DNA of 64,000 nt from Nocardia stercoris (GTDB lineage Bacteria; Actinomycetota; Actinomycetes; Mycobacteriales; Mycobacteriaceae): the NCBI RefSeq assembly GCF_003696265.1, contig NZ_RFFH01000019.1, positions 1-64,000 of the forward strand, read 5' to 3'. Shown here in pieces: positions 34,314 through 41,802 of this stretch. The notes under the pieces are model-generated. The model was not told the origin of the DNA and made no database searches. It saw only the letters and a program-made list of their open reading frames with translations. Position 1 is the stretch's first letter, and each line of letters opens with the position of its first letter. Made by a program: the position numbers and the translations under genes.

Positions 34314-34454
34314 GCTCTCATCAGCGCAAACCTGTGACAATAACCACGGGTTGGCGGGCCCGCGACGCGGCGGTCAGCAGTTGTACACCCGATGTTGTCT
34401 CCAGCCTCGCTCGAGAGACTTGACCTGGCCACTGCCAGCGAATATCAATCCGTT

Positions 34455-35777
34455 ATGCGCCTCACAGTCTTCGGGACCGGATACCTCGGTGCCACCCACG
34501 CTGCCTGCATGGCCGAGCTCGGCCATGACGTGCTCGGGGTGGATGTCGACCCCGGCAAGGTCGCCAAGCTGTCCGAAGGCGTGGTGCCGTTCTACGAGCC
34601 GGGCCTGGAAGAGGTGCTGCGCCGCAATATCGACGCGGGCCGGCTGCGCTTCACCACCTCCTACGAGGAGGCCGCCCAGCACGCGGACGTGCATTTTCTC
34701 GGGGTCGGTACGCCGCAGAAGAAGGGCGAGTACGCCGCCGACCTGAAGTACGTGAACGCCGTGGTGGACACGCTGGCCCCGCTGCTGCAGCGGCCGGCGA
34801 CGATCATCGGCAAGTCGACGGTTCCGGTCGGTACCGCCGCCGAGCTGGGCCCGCGCGCCCGGGCCGCGGCGAGCGTGCCGGTCGAGGTGGCGTGGAACCC
34901 GGAGTTCCTGCGGGAGGGCTTCGCCGTCCAGGACACGCTGCGCCCCGATCGCCTGGTGCTGGGTACCGACCGCGACCGGGCGGCGTCCCCGCAGGTCGAG
35001 GCGGTCGTGCGGGAGATCTATGCCGACCTGCTGGCCGCCGACATCCCGTTCCTGGCCACCGATCTGGCGACGGCGGAGCTGGTGAAGGTGTCGGCCAACG
35101 CTTTTCTGGCCACCAAGATCTCGTTCATCAACGCCGTGTCCGAGGTGTGCGAGCTGACCGGCGCTGATGTGACGGTGCTGGCCGACGCGCTCGGCTACGA
35201 CGCGCGGATCGGCCGCCGGTTCCTCAATGCCGGACTGGGTTTCGGTGGTGGCTGTCTGCCCAAGGACATTCGCGCGTTCATGGCTCGCGCCGGCGAGCTC
35301 GGTGCCGGTGGCGCGACCGGTTTCCTGCGTGAGGTCGACAACATCAACATGCGGCGCCGCACCCAGGTGGTCGACATGGCGGCCAAGGCGTGTGGTGGTT
35401 CGCTGCTGGGCGCGAACGTGGCCGTGCTGGGTGCCGCGTTCAAGCCCGAATCCGACGACGTGCGGGACTCGCCGGCGCTGAACGTGGCGGGCATGATCCA
35501 GCTGCACGGTGCCGTCGTATCGGTGTACGACCCTAAGGCCGTTGACAATTCGCGCAAGATTTTCCCGACCCTGAACTACGCCACCTCGGTGGCCGACGCC
35601 TGCGAGCGGGCCGATGTGGTGCTGGTACTCACCGAATGGGCCGAATTCGCCGCGCTGCAACCGCAGGATCTGGACCCGGTCGTCCGTCGCCGGTCGATCA
35701 TCGATGGGCGGAACTGTCTCGATCGCGCCGTTTGGCGATCCGCGGGATGGGTATACGCGGGCCTCGGCACTGCGTAG
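34455..35777 (+). CDS. ugd: UDP-glucose 6-dehydrogenase
   Basis: 440 residues. The N-terminal NAD-binding motif is MRLTVFGTGYLGATHAACMAELGHDVLGVD. The central helix carries ELVKVSANAFLATKISFINAVSEVCE. The catalytic cysteine is in LGFGGGCLPKDIRAFMARA. The C-terminal domain has GAAFKPESDDVRDSPAL. It oxidises UDP-glucose twice to UDP-glucuronate for cell-envelope polysaccharides. ATG 34455 is chosen because it begins the Rossmann fold; the frame is open about 20 codons further upstream. Confidence 0.95.
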   Translation: MRLTVFGTGYLGATHAACMAELGHDVLGVDVDPGKVAKLSEGVVPFYEPGLEEVLRRNIDAGRLRFTTSYEEAAQHADVHFLGVGTPQKKGEYAADLKYVNAVVDTLAPLLQRPATIIGKSTVPVGTAAELGPRARAAASVPVEVAWNPEFLREGFAVQDTLRPDRLVLGTDRDRAASPQVEAVVREIYADLLAADIPFLATDLATAELVKVSANAFLATKISFINAVSEVCELTGADVTVLADALGYDARIGRRFLNAGLGFGGGCLPKDIRAFMARAGELGAGGATGFLREVDNINMRRRTQVVDMAAKACGGSLLGANVAVLGAAFKPESDDVRDSPALNVAGMIQLHGAVVSVYDPKAVDNSRKIFPTLNYATSVADACERADVVLVLTEWAEFAALQPQDLDPVVRRRSIIDGRNCLDRAVWRSAGWVYAGLGTA

Positions 35778-35873
35778 GCTGATGCATGTACAGTTATAAC
35801 ATTTCGGTGTAGACGGCACGGCGGCTCCTCGCGGCGGCGGCGTGTCCGGAGGGCGAGACGAGATGGGCAGCAG

Positions 35874-37211
35874 ATGAACTCGGTTCTGGGAGCATCGGTG
35901 GGGGCATCCGCCCTCCGAATCGCACGCCCGCAACCGGGAACCACTGCTGATCAGCTGCGTCCCATCGGATTCGACGTCACCTCCACTCCTGTTGCGGCCC
36001 AAACGACTTCGGCCGAACTGGCCGCCGACTCGATCACCGCCGCCATGGTCGACGCGGTCGCCGTCGCCTACCGCAACGATCAGCAGGCCCGCGGCCTGCG
36101 TGCCGCGCTCGCCCGCCGCCAGTTCACCAACTACGAGCTGGTGCCGGAAACCATTGCGGCCTGCGAATTCCTGAAGACCTCCGGTGACGTGGCGGGCCTG
36201 CGGACCATCGCGCTCTACGACCTTGGTGCCTCCGGCCTGACCGTGACCGTCGTCGACGTGGTCACCGGCGAGGTTTTCCACAGCGAGCGCACCAGCGACA
36301 TCAGCGGCGACTACCTGGATTCCCTGATCCGTGAACAGCAGATCGCTTCCGGGCGGATCACACACCCGCACGACCAGGCGGGGCTCGCCGCGCTCGACGC
36401 GGTCTGCCGGCAGGCAAAGGAGCAGCTCACCGGGACCACTGCGGTGGCGGTGCCGTCCGAGCACGGCCTGGTGCTGATCTCCCAGGAGAACTTCGAAGCG
36501 CTGATCATGCTCGCGGTCGAGTCCTCGGCCCGGCTCGCCCGCGACGCCATCATGCGCGCCGAACAGCCGGTGCAGGCCGTGGTCGTACTGGGCGGTTGCG
36601 CGCGAATCCCGTTGGTGGCCAAGGTTCTCGGCCGCTGGCTGGGTATGCCGGTGCTGGTGCCACCGGAGCCGGAGTCGGTGGTCGCCCGCGGCGCCGCCAT
36701 GCTGGCGCGCCCGAGCCGTGGCGCGCTGCCCACGCCCGCCGACGCCGGCCAAGCGGCCGCCTGGCCGCCCGCCGACATGGCATGGTCGCCGGATTCGATG
36801 CCGACCGAGATCCTGGTCCCCATGGGCGACCGCAGCCCCGCACTGATCCGCGGCCGCGAATTGAGCTTGGCCGGAGCCGGATTCGGCGCACTGGTCGTGG
36901 TCATCGCCGTCGCCGTGGGCCTCGGCTGGGGCCAGCACGTCCTGCAGGAGGACGCGACCAGCAAGGTCGCCGCCACCACGACCCCACCCCCGCTGCAACC
37001 GCACCCCACCACGGTTCTCCCGCCCGTCACCGCCCCCGAGTCGACGAACGCGACCATGCCGCCCACCGCAACCACCGAAGAGTGGGAGCCCGCCGCAGCC
37101 GCACCGACAACCCAGGGCCCCAACACGATCCAGCTGCCGTTCCTGCCGCCGATCGTGATGCCGACCATTCCGCCGCTGCTCCCACCACCACCACCACCGC
37201 CGGGGCACTGA
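35874..37211 (+). CDS. Membrane-anchored Hsp70/actin-like ATPase protein with Pro-rich tail
   Basis: 445 residues. The N-terminal ~280 residues follow the Hsp70/actin ATPase fold: phosphate loop 2 IALYDLGASGLTVTVVDVVTGEV, the adenosine motif AVVVLGGCARIPLVAKVLGRW, and PPEPESVVARGAAMLARP. The N-terminal lobe is shorter than in DnaK, and there is no substrate-binding domain. Instead a transmembrane helix follows (AGFGALVVVIAVAVGLGW, about residues 343-362) and then a Thr/Pro-rich, presumably extracytoplasmic tail ending in a proline run. Similar proteins occur near ESX and envelope genes in Nocardia. The role is unknown. A paralog-like gene lies at 62754-63908. Confidence 0.78.
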   Translation: MNSVLGASVGASALRIARPQPGTTADQLRPIGFDVTSTPVAAQTTSAELAADSITAAMVDAVAVAYRNDQQARGLRAALARRQFTNYELVPETIAACEFLKTSGDVAGLRTIALYDLGASGLTVTVVDVVTGEVFHSERTSDISGDYLDSLIREQQIASGRITHPHDQAGLAALDAVCRQAKEQLTGTTAVAVPSEHGLVLISQENFEALIMLAVESSARLARDAIMRAEQPVQAVVVLGGCARIPLVAKVLGRWLGMPVLVPPEPESVVARGAAMLARPSRGALPTPADAGQAAAWPPADMAWSPDSMPTEILVPMGDRSPALIRGRELSLAGAGFGALVVVIAVAVGLGWGQHVLQEDATSKVAATTTPPPLQPHPTTVLPPVTAPESTNATMPPTATTEEWEPAAAAPTTQGPNTIQLPFLPPIVMPTIPPLLPPPPPPPGH

Positions 37212-37256
37212 GCCCCGTCAGCGCACCGAACATGGTGGTGCGCCGACGGTTTCGGG

Positions 37257-38006
37257 TCAGTAGGTTGCGGCCCGATCGGCGAGCGTGCGGGCCCGCTCGC
37301 CGACTTCGCCGAGGTACTTGGCGATTTCGCGCTGTGAGCCCGGACGGATCATGAGTGCTCCGTTCGACGTCACTTCCAGGTAGCGCCCGTCGGCGACATC
37401 GAGCCAGCGCAACCGGCCGATGCCACGCTCGTCCTGACCGCGCGCCCCCATGATGACCGTGAGGGTGCCCCGCCCCTGCGCCGGCTGCTGCCAGAACCTG
37501 GCGTAGCGGGCCTTGGTCTCGCTGCTGGCGCGCTGACCGTACGGGTCGGGCTGAGTGTCGTTGAGATCGTCCAGTAGGAAACGCTTCTCGGTCCCGGTAC
37601 CGGGTGACAAGGTCGGAATCGTCTGCGCCACAGCGGTAGCGAGGTCGCGGCAGGACCGGATAGTCACCGGCCCACCGTCTTCGGCGGGCTCCTGCGTCGC
37701 GATGACCAGCGAACCGTCCCGCCGCCCGCACCCGAGCGTACGCAGCTGAGTACCGTCGACCCCCGGCCCGCCCGACGAACCGAACAACTCGATCCGCCAA
37801 TCCGGTTGTGCCAGAACCGAAAGCGCCTGCCGCAGCGGAGCGTGCCGAGGCTCGTTCAAGGTGTTACGGGTCTCCGCCTGAAAGCTCTCGAACTCGTCGA
37901 GCAGAGTGAACCGGCTGGTGAAACGGAACGGGAACGGCAGCCGGTCCCAGCCGGTCGAGAACCACACCGCAGCGAATTGCTCTGCGGACAAACGAACATC
38001 GGTCAC
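37257..38006 (-). CDS. ESX secretion-associated protein EspG-like chaperone
   Basis: 249 residues from a GTG. The sequence follows the EspG family: an N-terminal MTDVRLSAEQFAAVWFSTGWDRLPFPFRF, a central block SLVIATQEPAEDGGPVTIRSCRDLATAVAQTIP, and the C-terminal strand GRLRWLDVADGRYLEVTSNGALMIRPGS. EspG proteins bind the tip of PE-PPE dimers in the cytoplasm and deliver them to the ESX membrane complex. It lies 2 bp after the stop of the PPE-like gene, its likely client. It is the last gene of the block on this strand. Confidence 0.85.
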   Translation of the reverse strand: MTDVRLSAEQFAAVWFSTGWDRLPFPFRFTSRFTLLDEFESFQAETRNTLNEPRHAPLRQALSVLAQPDWRIELFGSSGGPGVDGTQLRTLGCGRRDGSLVIATQEPAEDGGPVTIRSCRDLATAVAQTIPTLSPGTGTEKRFLLDDLNDTQPDPYGQRASSETKARYARFWQQPAQGRGTLTVIMGARGQDERGIGRLRWLDVADGRYLEVTSNGALMIRPGSQREIAKYLGEVGERARTLADRAATY

Positions 38007-38008
38007 CG

Positions 38009-39145
38009 TCAGGCCTCGTCCATCTCGTCCGGAGCCTGGATCACGCCGACCCCGGCCTGGATGTCGCCGATCAGCTCGGGGGTGTAGTCGCCCTTGAGGT
38101 AGTCCGCACTCTTGTGCGCCCCGTCGTCCTCACCCTTGCTGTTCGCGCCATGTGGCGCCATCCCGCTCATCCCGCTCATGCCGGTCGCCCCGTTCCGCGC
38201 ATTGGTCACCGCCACCGGCTGCCCGGTCTGCGCGGTGTTCCCCGGCACCGAGCTGCCCGGCACCGCAGACCCGGGTGTCGGCGAGTTCGGGCTACCGGGG
38301 CTGCTCGGCCCACCTGGGCTCCCCGGACTCCCGGGTGACGGAGTCTCCGAAGACGGCGTCACACTCGCAGGCGAGGTATCGGACGGGTTCCCGCTCGTGG
38401 TCGTCGACGGAGTACCGCTGGTGGTGGTCGACGGAGTGTCCGACGTGGTGGTGCTCGACGGTGTCGAGCTGGTGTTGTCGGAGTTGTCCTTCGAGGTGTT
38501 GTCGTTCGAGTTCTTGCCGTCCTGGTTGTTCTGGTCGTTCTGGTCGGTGTTGGTAGGCGATTGGGTGGTATTGCCGGGAGAGGTGGGTGAGCCCTGGTCG
38601 GTATTGCCGGGGGAGCTGGGGTCCTTGCCGTCGTTGGCGACTACCGGAACCGGTGGGGGCAGAGTGGGGAGCGTGGGCGCGGTCGCTCCGTACGGCTTGA
38701 CGTACTGATTCGCCATGGCGTCCCGTGCGGAATCCTCTGCCTTGTGTGCCGCCTGCACAACGGTCGCGCTCGATGAGTCGTCGACCGCGACCACCGCCGG
38801 CACCGCCGCTTTGAACTTCGCTGCGGCAGTGGCAGCCGCGGCGATCGGTGTGGTCTGGTTGTTGATCGCCGTCGACAGATCACCGAGTCGCTCGGTGAAG
38901 TCGCGAACACTGGTCCGCGCTTTGTCGGCCGAGGCGCCGTCCCAATTGGCCTCGATCGCCTTCTTCATAGCCGCTTGGAATTTGTCTTTGGCGTCGGAAA
39001 CTGTCTTGCCCAACGTCTCCCACATGCCGAACGCGTCGTCAAGTGAGTCCGGGTTCATCGCGTCGGCGAAGTCTTTGATCTCCTGATGCTTGAAGCCGTA
39101 GGCGTTCTCGGCGTTGGCAATCTTCTGACCGTCGGTAGGTGACAT
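38009..39145 (-). CDS. WXG100/PPE-like ESX substrate with long Ser/Pro/Asn-rich tail
   Basis: 378 residues. Residues 1-135 form long helices with a WDG turn (EANWDGASADKARTSV), as in WXG100/PPE-type proteins. Residues about 150-300 are a low-complexity Ser/Thr/Pro/Asn/Asp linker (TTTSG- and SPGSPG-type repeats). The C-terminus again looks ordered. A YxxxD motif (YLKGD) occurs near residue 345; YxxxD/E is part of the type VII secretion signal, though here it is C-terminal, not right after the helical hairpin. There is no signal peptide. The start overlaps the stop of the DUF3558 gene (TGATG). Secretion by ESX with EspG help is inferred from context. Confidence 0.72.
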   Translation of the reverse strand: MSPTDGQKIANAENAYGFKHQEIKDFADAMNPDSLDDAFGMWETLGKTVSDAKDKFQAAMKKAIEANWDGASADKARTSVRDFTERLGDLSTAINNQTTPIAAAATAAAKFKAAVPAVVAVDDSSSATVVQAAHKAEDSARDAMANQYVKPYGATAPTLPTLPPPVPVVANDGKDPSSPGNTDQGSPTSPGNTTQSPTNTDQNDQNNQDGKNSNDNTSKDNSDNTSSTPSSTTTSDTPSTTTSGTPSTTTSGNPSDTSPASVTPSSETPSPGSPGSPGGPSSPGSPNSPTPGSAVPGSSVPGNTAQTGQPVAVTNARNGATGMSGMSGMAPHGANSKGEDDGAHKSADYLKGDYTPELIGDIQAGVGVIQAPDEMDEA

Positions 39146-39726
39146 CAGGCACCGGCCGGGATCAGCGGGACGACCGCGGTCGCGATGTCGGTCGCGGTCT
39201 CGCAGGGAGCTTTACCGGCGTAACTGTCGGGATCGTCCACCAGGATGTACAGAGATCCGTTCGCCATCTCGACGTTGACGGTGCATCCGCCGGGATTATC
39301 CGGTTGCGCCTCGTACCGAAGAGCATTCCGGCCGCCGATGGTGAGATCGGCCGCAGCGGGGAACTTCTGCCGGATTTGCTTCAGGGATCCGTTGGTCGTC
39401 TGAACTTCGAAGCCGTAGCTGGCTTTTGCCACAAATCGGCAACCCTGCCACTGCATGCCGCCGGACGACTCGTGTCGAGGTGCAGGCGGCAGCGCGTCCC
39501 ACGCGTGCGCGGCGAGAAACGAGGTCGTCAACGCCGTACACGGATCGAACTGTGCAGCGGGCACCGCCGAAGATGTGCCGGCCTGCTGACTGCCGGATGT
39601 AGTCCGAGACGGCATCGCGTTCGACTCGCTGGTTCCTCCGTTCGAGCTGCTGCACCCGGAGAGATACAGCGCCCCGATTACCGCCACTACTGCCGGGATC
39701 ATGTATGCCGGACGCCGTATGCTCAT
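39145..39726 (-). CDS. DUF3558-like lipoprotein
   Basis: 193 residues. A signal peptide ends with lipobox LSGC at Cys25, so the protein is lipidated outside the membrane. A Ser/Thr linker (residues 27-58) leads to a domain with four cysteines (C63, C96, C148, C175). The pattern FDPCTALTTSFLAAHAW ... GCRF ... IGGRNALRY ... GCTVNV ... GSLYILV ... IATAVVPLIP is shared with the ectodomain of the kinase at 40270-41802. The start overlaps the previous stop (ATGA). The ligand is unknown. The chain was read from ATG 39726; the longer open frame to 39945 has no basis. Confidence 0.82.
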   Translation of the reverse strand: MSIRRPAYMIPAVVAVIGALYLSGCSSSNGGTSESNAMPSRTTSGSQQAGTSSAVPAAQFDPCTALTTSFLAAHAWDALPPAPRHESSGGMQWQGCRFVAKASYGFEVQTTNGSLKQIRQKFPAAADLTIGGRNALRYEAQPDNPGGCTVNVEMANGSLYILVDDPDSYAGKAPCETATDIATAVVPLIPAGA

Positions 39727-40115
39727 TTGGCTTGAATCCTCTTCAATTCGGCGGCGAAGTTGTCGTCGACTGCAGCGAATCGATCTCTGATCTCCTTGAA
39801 CATCAACTGCATATCCTTGACGACTGTGACGTATTCTTTCAAGGTGGATTCCGCATTGTTGTGACCACCGGAACCCTTCTTTATGAACATATTGACGAGT
39901 TCGTTTGCGGATGTCAGTCTCGCATCGTTCTCGCCCAAACCCCACGTCGACTTCTCTGCGATCGATCGAGCGTCGATCTGTGCACCGACTAACTGTGAGC
40001 TGAGTTCTTCACATGCCTTGTCGATGTCGACGAAACCTTGCGGATCCATCGTCACCTTGAGTGCCCCGGACTGCGCATCCCCGTGGAACGACGCAAACGG
40101 GCTGGTGCTCGCCAT
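39723..40115 (-). CDS. Small helical ESX-linked protein of unknown function
   Basis: 130 residues, nearly all predicted helix by composition, with no signal peptide. The segment STWGLGENDARLTSANELVNMF could be the turn of a WXG-like hairpin. The C-terminal half (TLKEYVTVVKDMQLMFKEIRDRFAAVDDNFAAELKRIQ) is a long amphipathic helix. The ATG has AGGAGG upstream. It is the first gene of the four-gene run ending in EspG, so it may be a secreted helical partner or a scaffold. I do not recognise a named family. Confidence 0.7.
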   Translation of the reverse strand: MASTSPFASFHGDAQSGALKVTMDPQGFVDIDKACEELSSQLVGAQIDARSIAEKSTWGLGENDARLTSANELVNMFIKKGSGGHNNAESTLKEYVTVVKDMQLMFKEIRDRFAAVDDNFAAELKRIQAK

Positions 40116-40269
40116 GACGGTCCCCCCTCCTAACCGAAACCTACTGTGCAGCAGACTACCAGCGGCCGCAATGCCCTGCTTGGCGTCTTGCGACCCGTCA
40201 GCGATCCTCGGGCCGAGGCGTCTACCCGGATATCGGGTGCCTCTCAGCCAGGCGATGCAAGGAGCCGAG
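40116..40269. promoter_or_regulatory. 154-bp gap inside the kinase/ESX block
   Basis: It separates the kinase genes from the four-gene ESX-like run on the same strand. CCTCGG-G-CCGAGG near 40206-40219 could be a small hairpin. No clear promoter was found, so read-through from the kinases is possible. Confidence 0.35.
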
Positions 40270-41802
40270 TCAGCTGTCCGGGGGCAGCATCGGCACCACG
40301 CCGGATGCGATGTCGACGGCGATCGCGCAGGCGTCGGCGGGGGAATCGCTGCTCTCCATCAATAGGAACAGCAAGGATCCACCTCGCATGCGTACGAATA
40401 CTTGGCACTCGTGCGGTGTCGTTCCGGTATCGGGAGTGCGGACGGCGCGTCGCCCATCGATGTCGATCTGGGTAAGCGGGCCCTGGTCTTTTGTCGCGGC
40501 CGCCTCAATCATCGTGTGTGTGGTTTGAATTGTAATTTGGTAGCGCGGACTCTGGGAGGAGAAATCGCACCCTTGTGAATCGCCGGAGGAATAGGCGAAG
40601 TTATCCGGCGTCTTGTATTCCCAGGTGTGCGCGCTCTGAAATGATTGAGGGATAGCCGTACACGGGTCGAACAGCTTGTCCGGCGACACGATGGTCGCTG
40701 TCGTCGTAGCTGCCGCGGTCGAGGTCGCCATGGCGGTCGAACTACCGCTGCCGCCTCTGGTGAGGGCGAAGGCTGCCGCCGCTGCCATGACGGCGCAGAG
40801 CGCAATCGCGCCGAGCACGATCAGAAGTCGTTGCCGTGGGCGATGTTCGGGAACGGTCGCCGGCGGTGGGCTCACAACCGGCGTTGCGGGACCGGGATCG
40901 ACCACCGTGCGGATGATCGTCGCGTCCGGCCGCGCGAGGGTGCTCAGGCGCCGCTCCTCGTCGGCGATGTGCTGATGGATCGCGTCGGGCCACGGCCGGC
41001 CGAGTGGCGTGGCGACCGCGAAGAAGTCCCGGATCTGTTGTGGCGTAGGGCGTCCGGTGGGCTGCTTGTCCAGGCAGGCGGTGACGATCGGGATCAGTTC
41101 CGGCGGGACTCCGGTGAGGTCGGGTTGCTGGAAGACCACGTTGTACAAGGTCAGCGGGGTCGACGGGCCCGCGAATACGCTGCGCCCCGTGGCGGCAGCG
41201 GCAAGGACGGAACCCAGCGAGAACACGTCGCTGGCCGGGCCGATCCGATCGGACTCCGCCTGTTCCGGTGACATGAAGGCGGGCGACCCGATCACCGCGC
41301 CGGTATGGGTGAGTTCGCTGGCTTCGAGGGTGCGGGCGACGCCGAAGTCGATCACCCGCGGACCGTCGGCCGCGAGCAATACGTTGGAGGGCTTCAGATC
41401 TCGATGCACCAGGCCCACTCGGTGGATCTCGAGCAGGGCCGACGCGAGGCCGGCGCCCAGCACGTAGAGCGCGGGCGTCGGCAGCGGGCCGAAGAGTTGC
41501 AGCGCATCGTGCAGGGACGGGCCGGGCACGAATACGGTCGCCAGCCAGGGCAGGTCGGCGTCCGGATCGGCATCGACCACGGCAGCGGTGAAGGCGCCCG
41601 ACACCTGGGAGGAGGTCGTCACCTCGCGGCGGAAGCGCTCTCGGAACTCCCTGGTGCCCAGCAGATGTGGGTGAACTTGCTTGATCGCGACGTAGCGTCC
41701 GTCCGGGCCGATGCCGAGCAGCACTCGGCCCATCCCGCCTTCGCCGAGTGAAGCCGCGACTCGGTAGCGGCCTACGGCCGCCGGTAGTTCGGTACTGGTC
41801 AT
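40270..41802 (-). CDS. Receptor-type Ser/Thr protein kinase with DUF3558-like ectodomain
   Basis: 510 residues. The kinase domain (about 10-265) has the Gly-rich loop SLGEGGMGRVLLG, catalytic K41, HRDLKPSN (D135) and DFG (152-154), and the activation segment ends GSPAFMSPEQ, so it looks active. A juxtamembrane Pro-rich linker is followed by a transmembrane helix (about 325-347, RLLIVLGAIALCAVMAAAAAFAL). The extracellular domain has four cysteines (C381, C412, C466, C492) and the same motif order as the lipoprotein at 39145-39726 (FDPCTA...SF..AH.W). It overlaps the upstream kinase gene by 4 bp (ATGA). It probably senses an envelope signal; the ligand is unknown. Confidence 0.9.
   Translation of the reverse strand: MTSTELPAAVGRYRVAASLGEGGMGRVLLGIGPDGRYVAIKQVHPHLLGTREFRERFRREVTTSSQVSGAFTAAVVDADPDADLPWLATVFVPGPSLHDALQLFGPLPTPALYVLGAGLASALLEIHRVGLVHRDLKPSNVLLAADGPRVIDFGVARTLEASELTHTGAVIGSPAFMSPEQAESDRIGPASDVFSLGSVLAAAATGRSVFAGPSTPLTLYNVVFQQPDLTGVPPELIPIVTACLDKQPTGRPTPQQIRDFFAVATPLGRPWPDAIHQHIADEERRLSTLARPDATIIRTVVDPGPATPVVSPPPATVPEHRPRQRLLIVLGAIALCAVMAAAAAFALTRGGSGSSTAMATSTAAATTTATIVSPDKLFDPCTAIPQSFQSAHTWEYKTPDNFAYSSGDSQGCDFSSQSPRYQITIQTTHTMIEAAATKDQGPLTQIDIDGRRAVRTPDTGTTPHECQVFVRMRGGSLLFLLMESSDSPADACAIAVDIASGVVPMLPPDS

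Noticed and set aside
34374..37208. 944-codon open frame on the minus strand across ugd and the Hsp70-like gene
   Set aside because: It is antisense to two well-recognised genes, has low-complexity His/Arg/Gly-rich composition, and is the usual GC-driven shadow frame.
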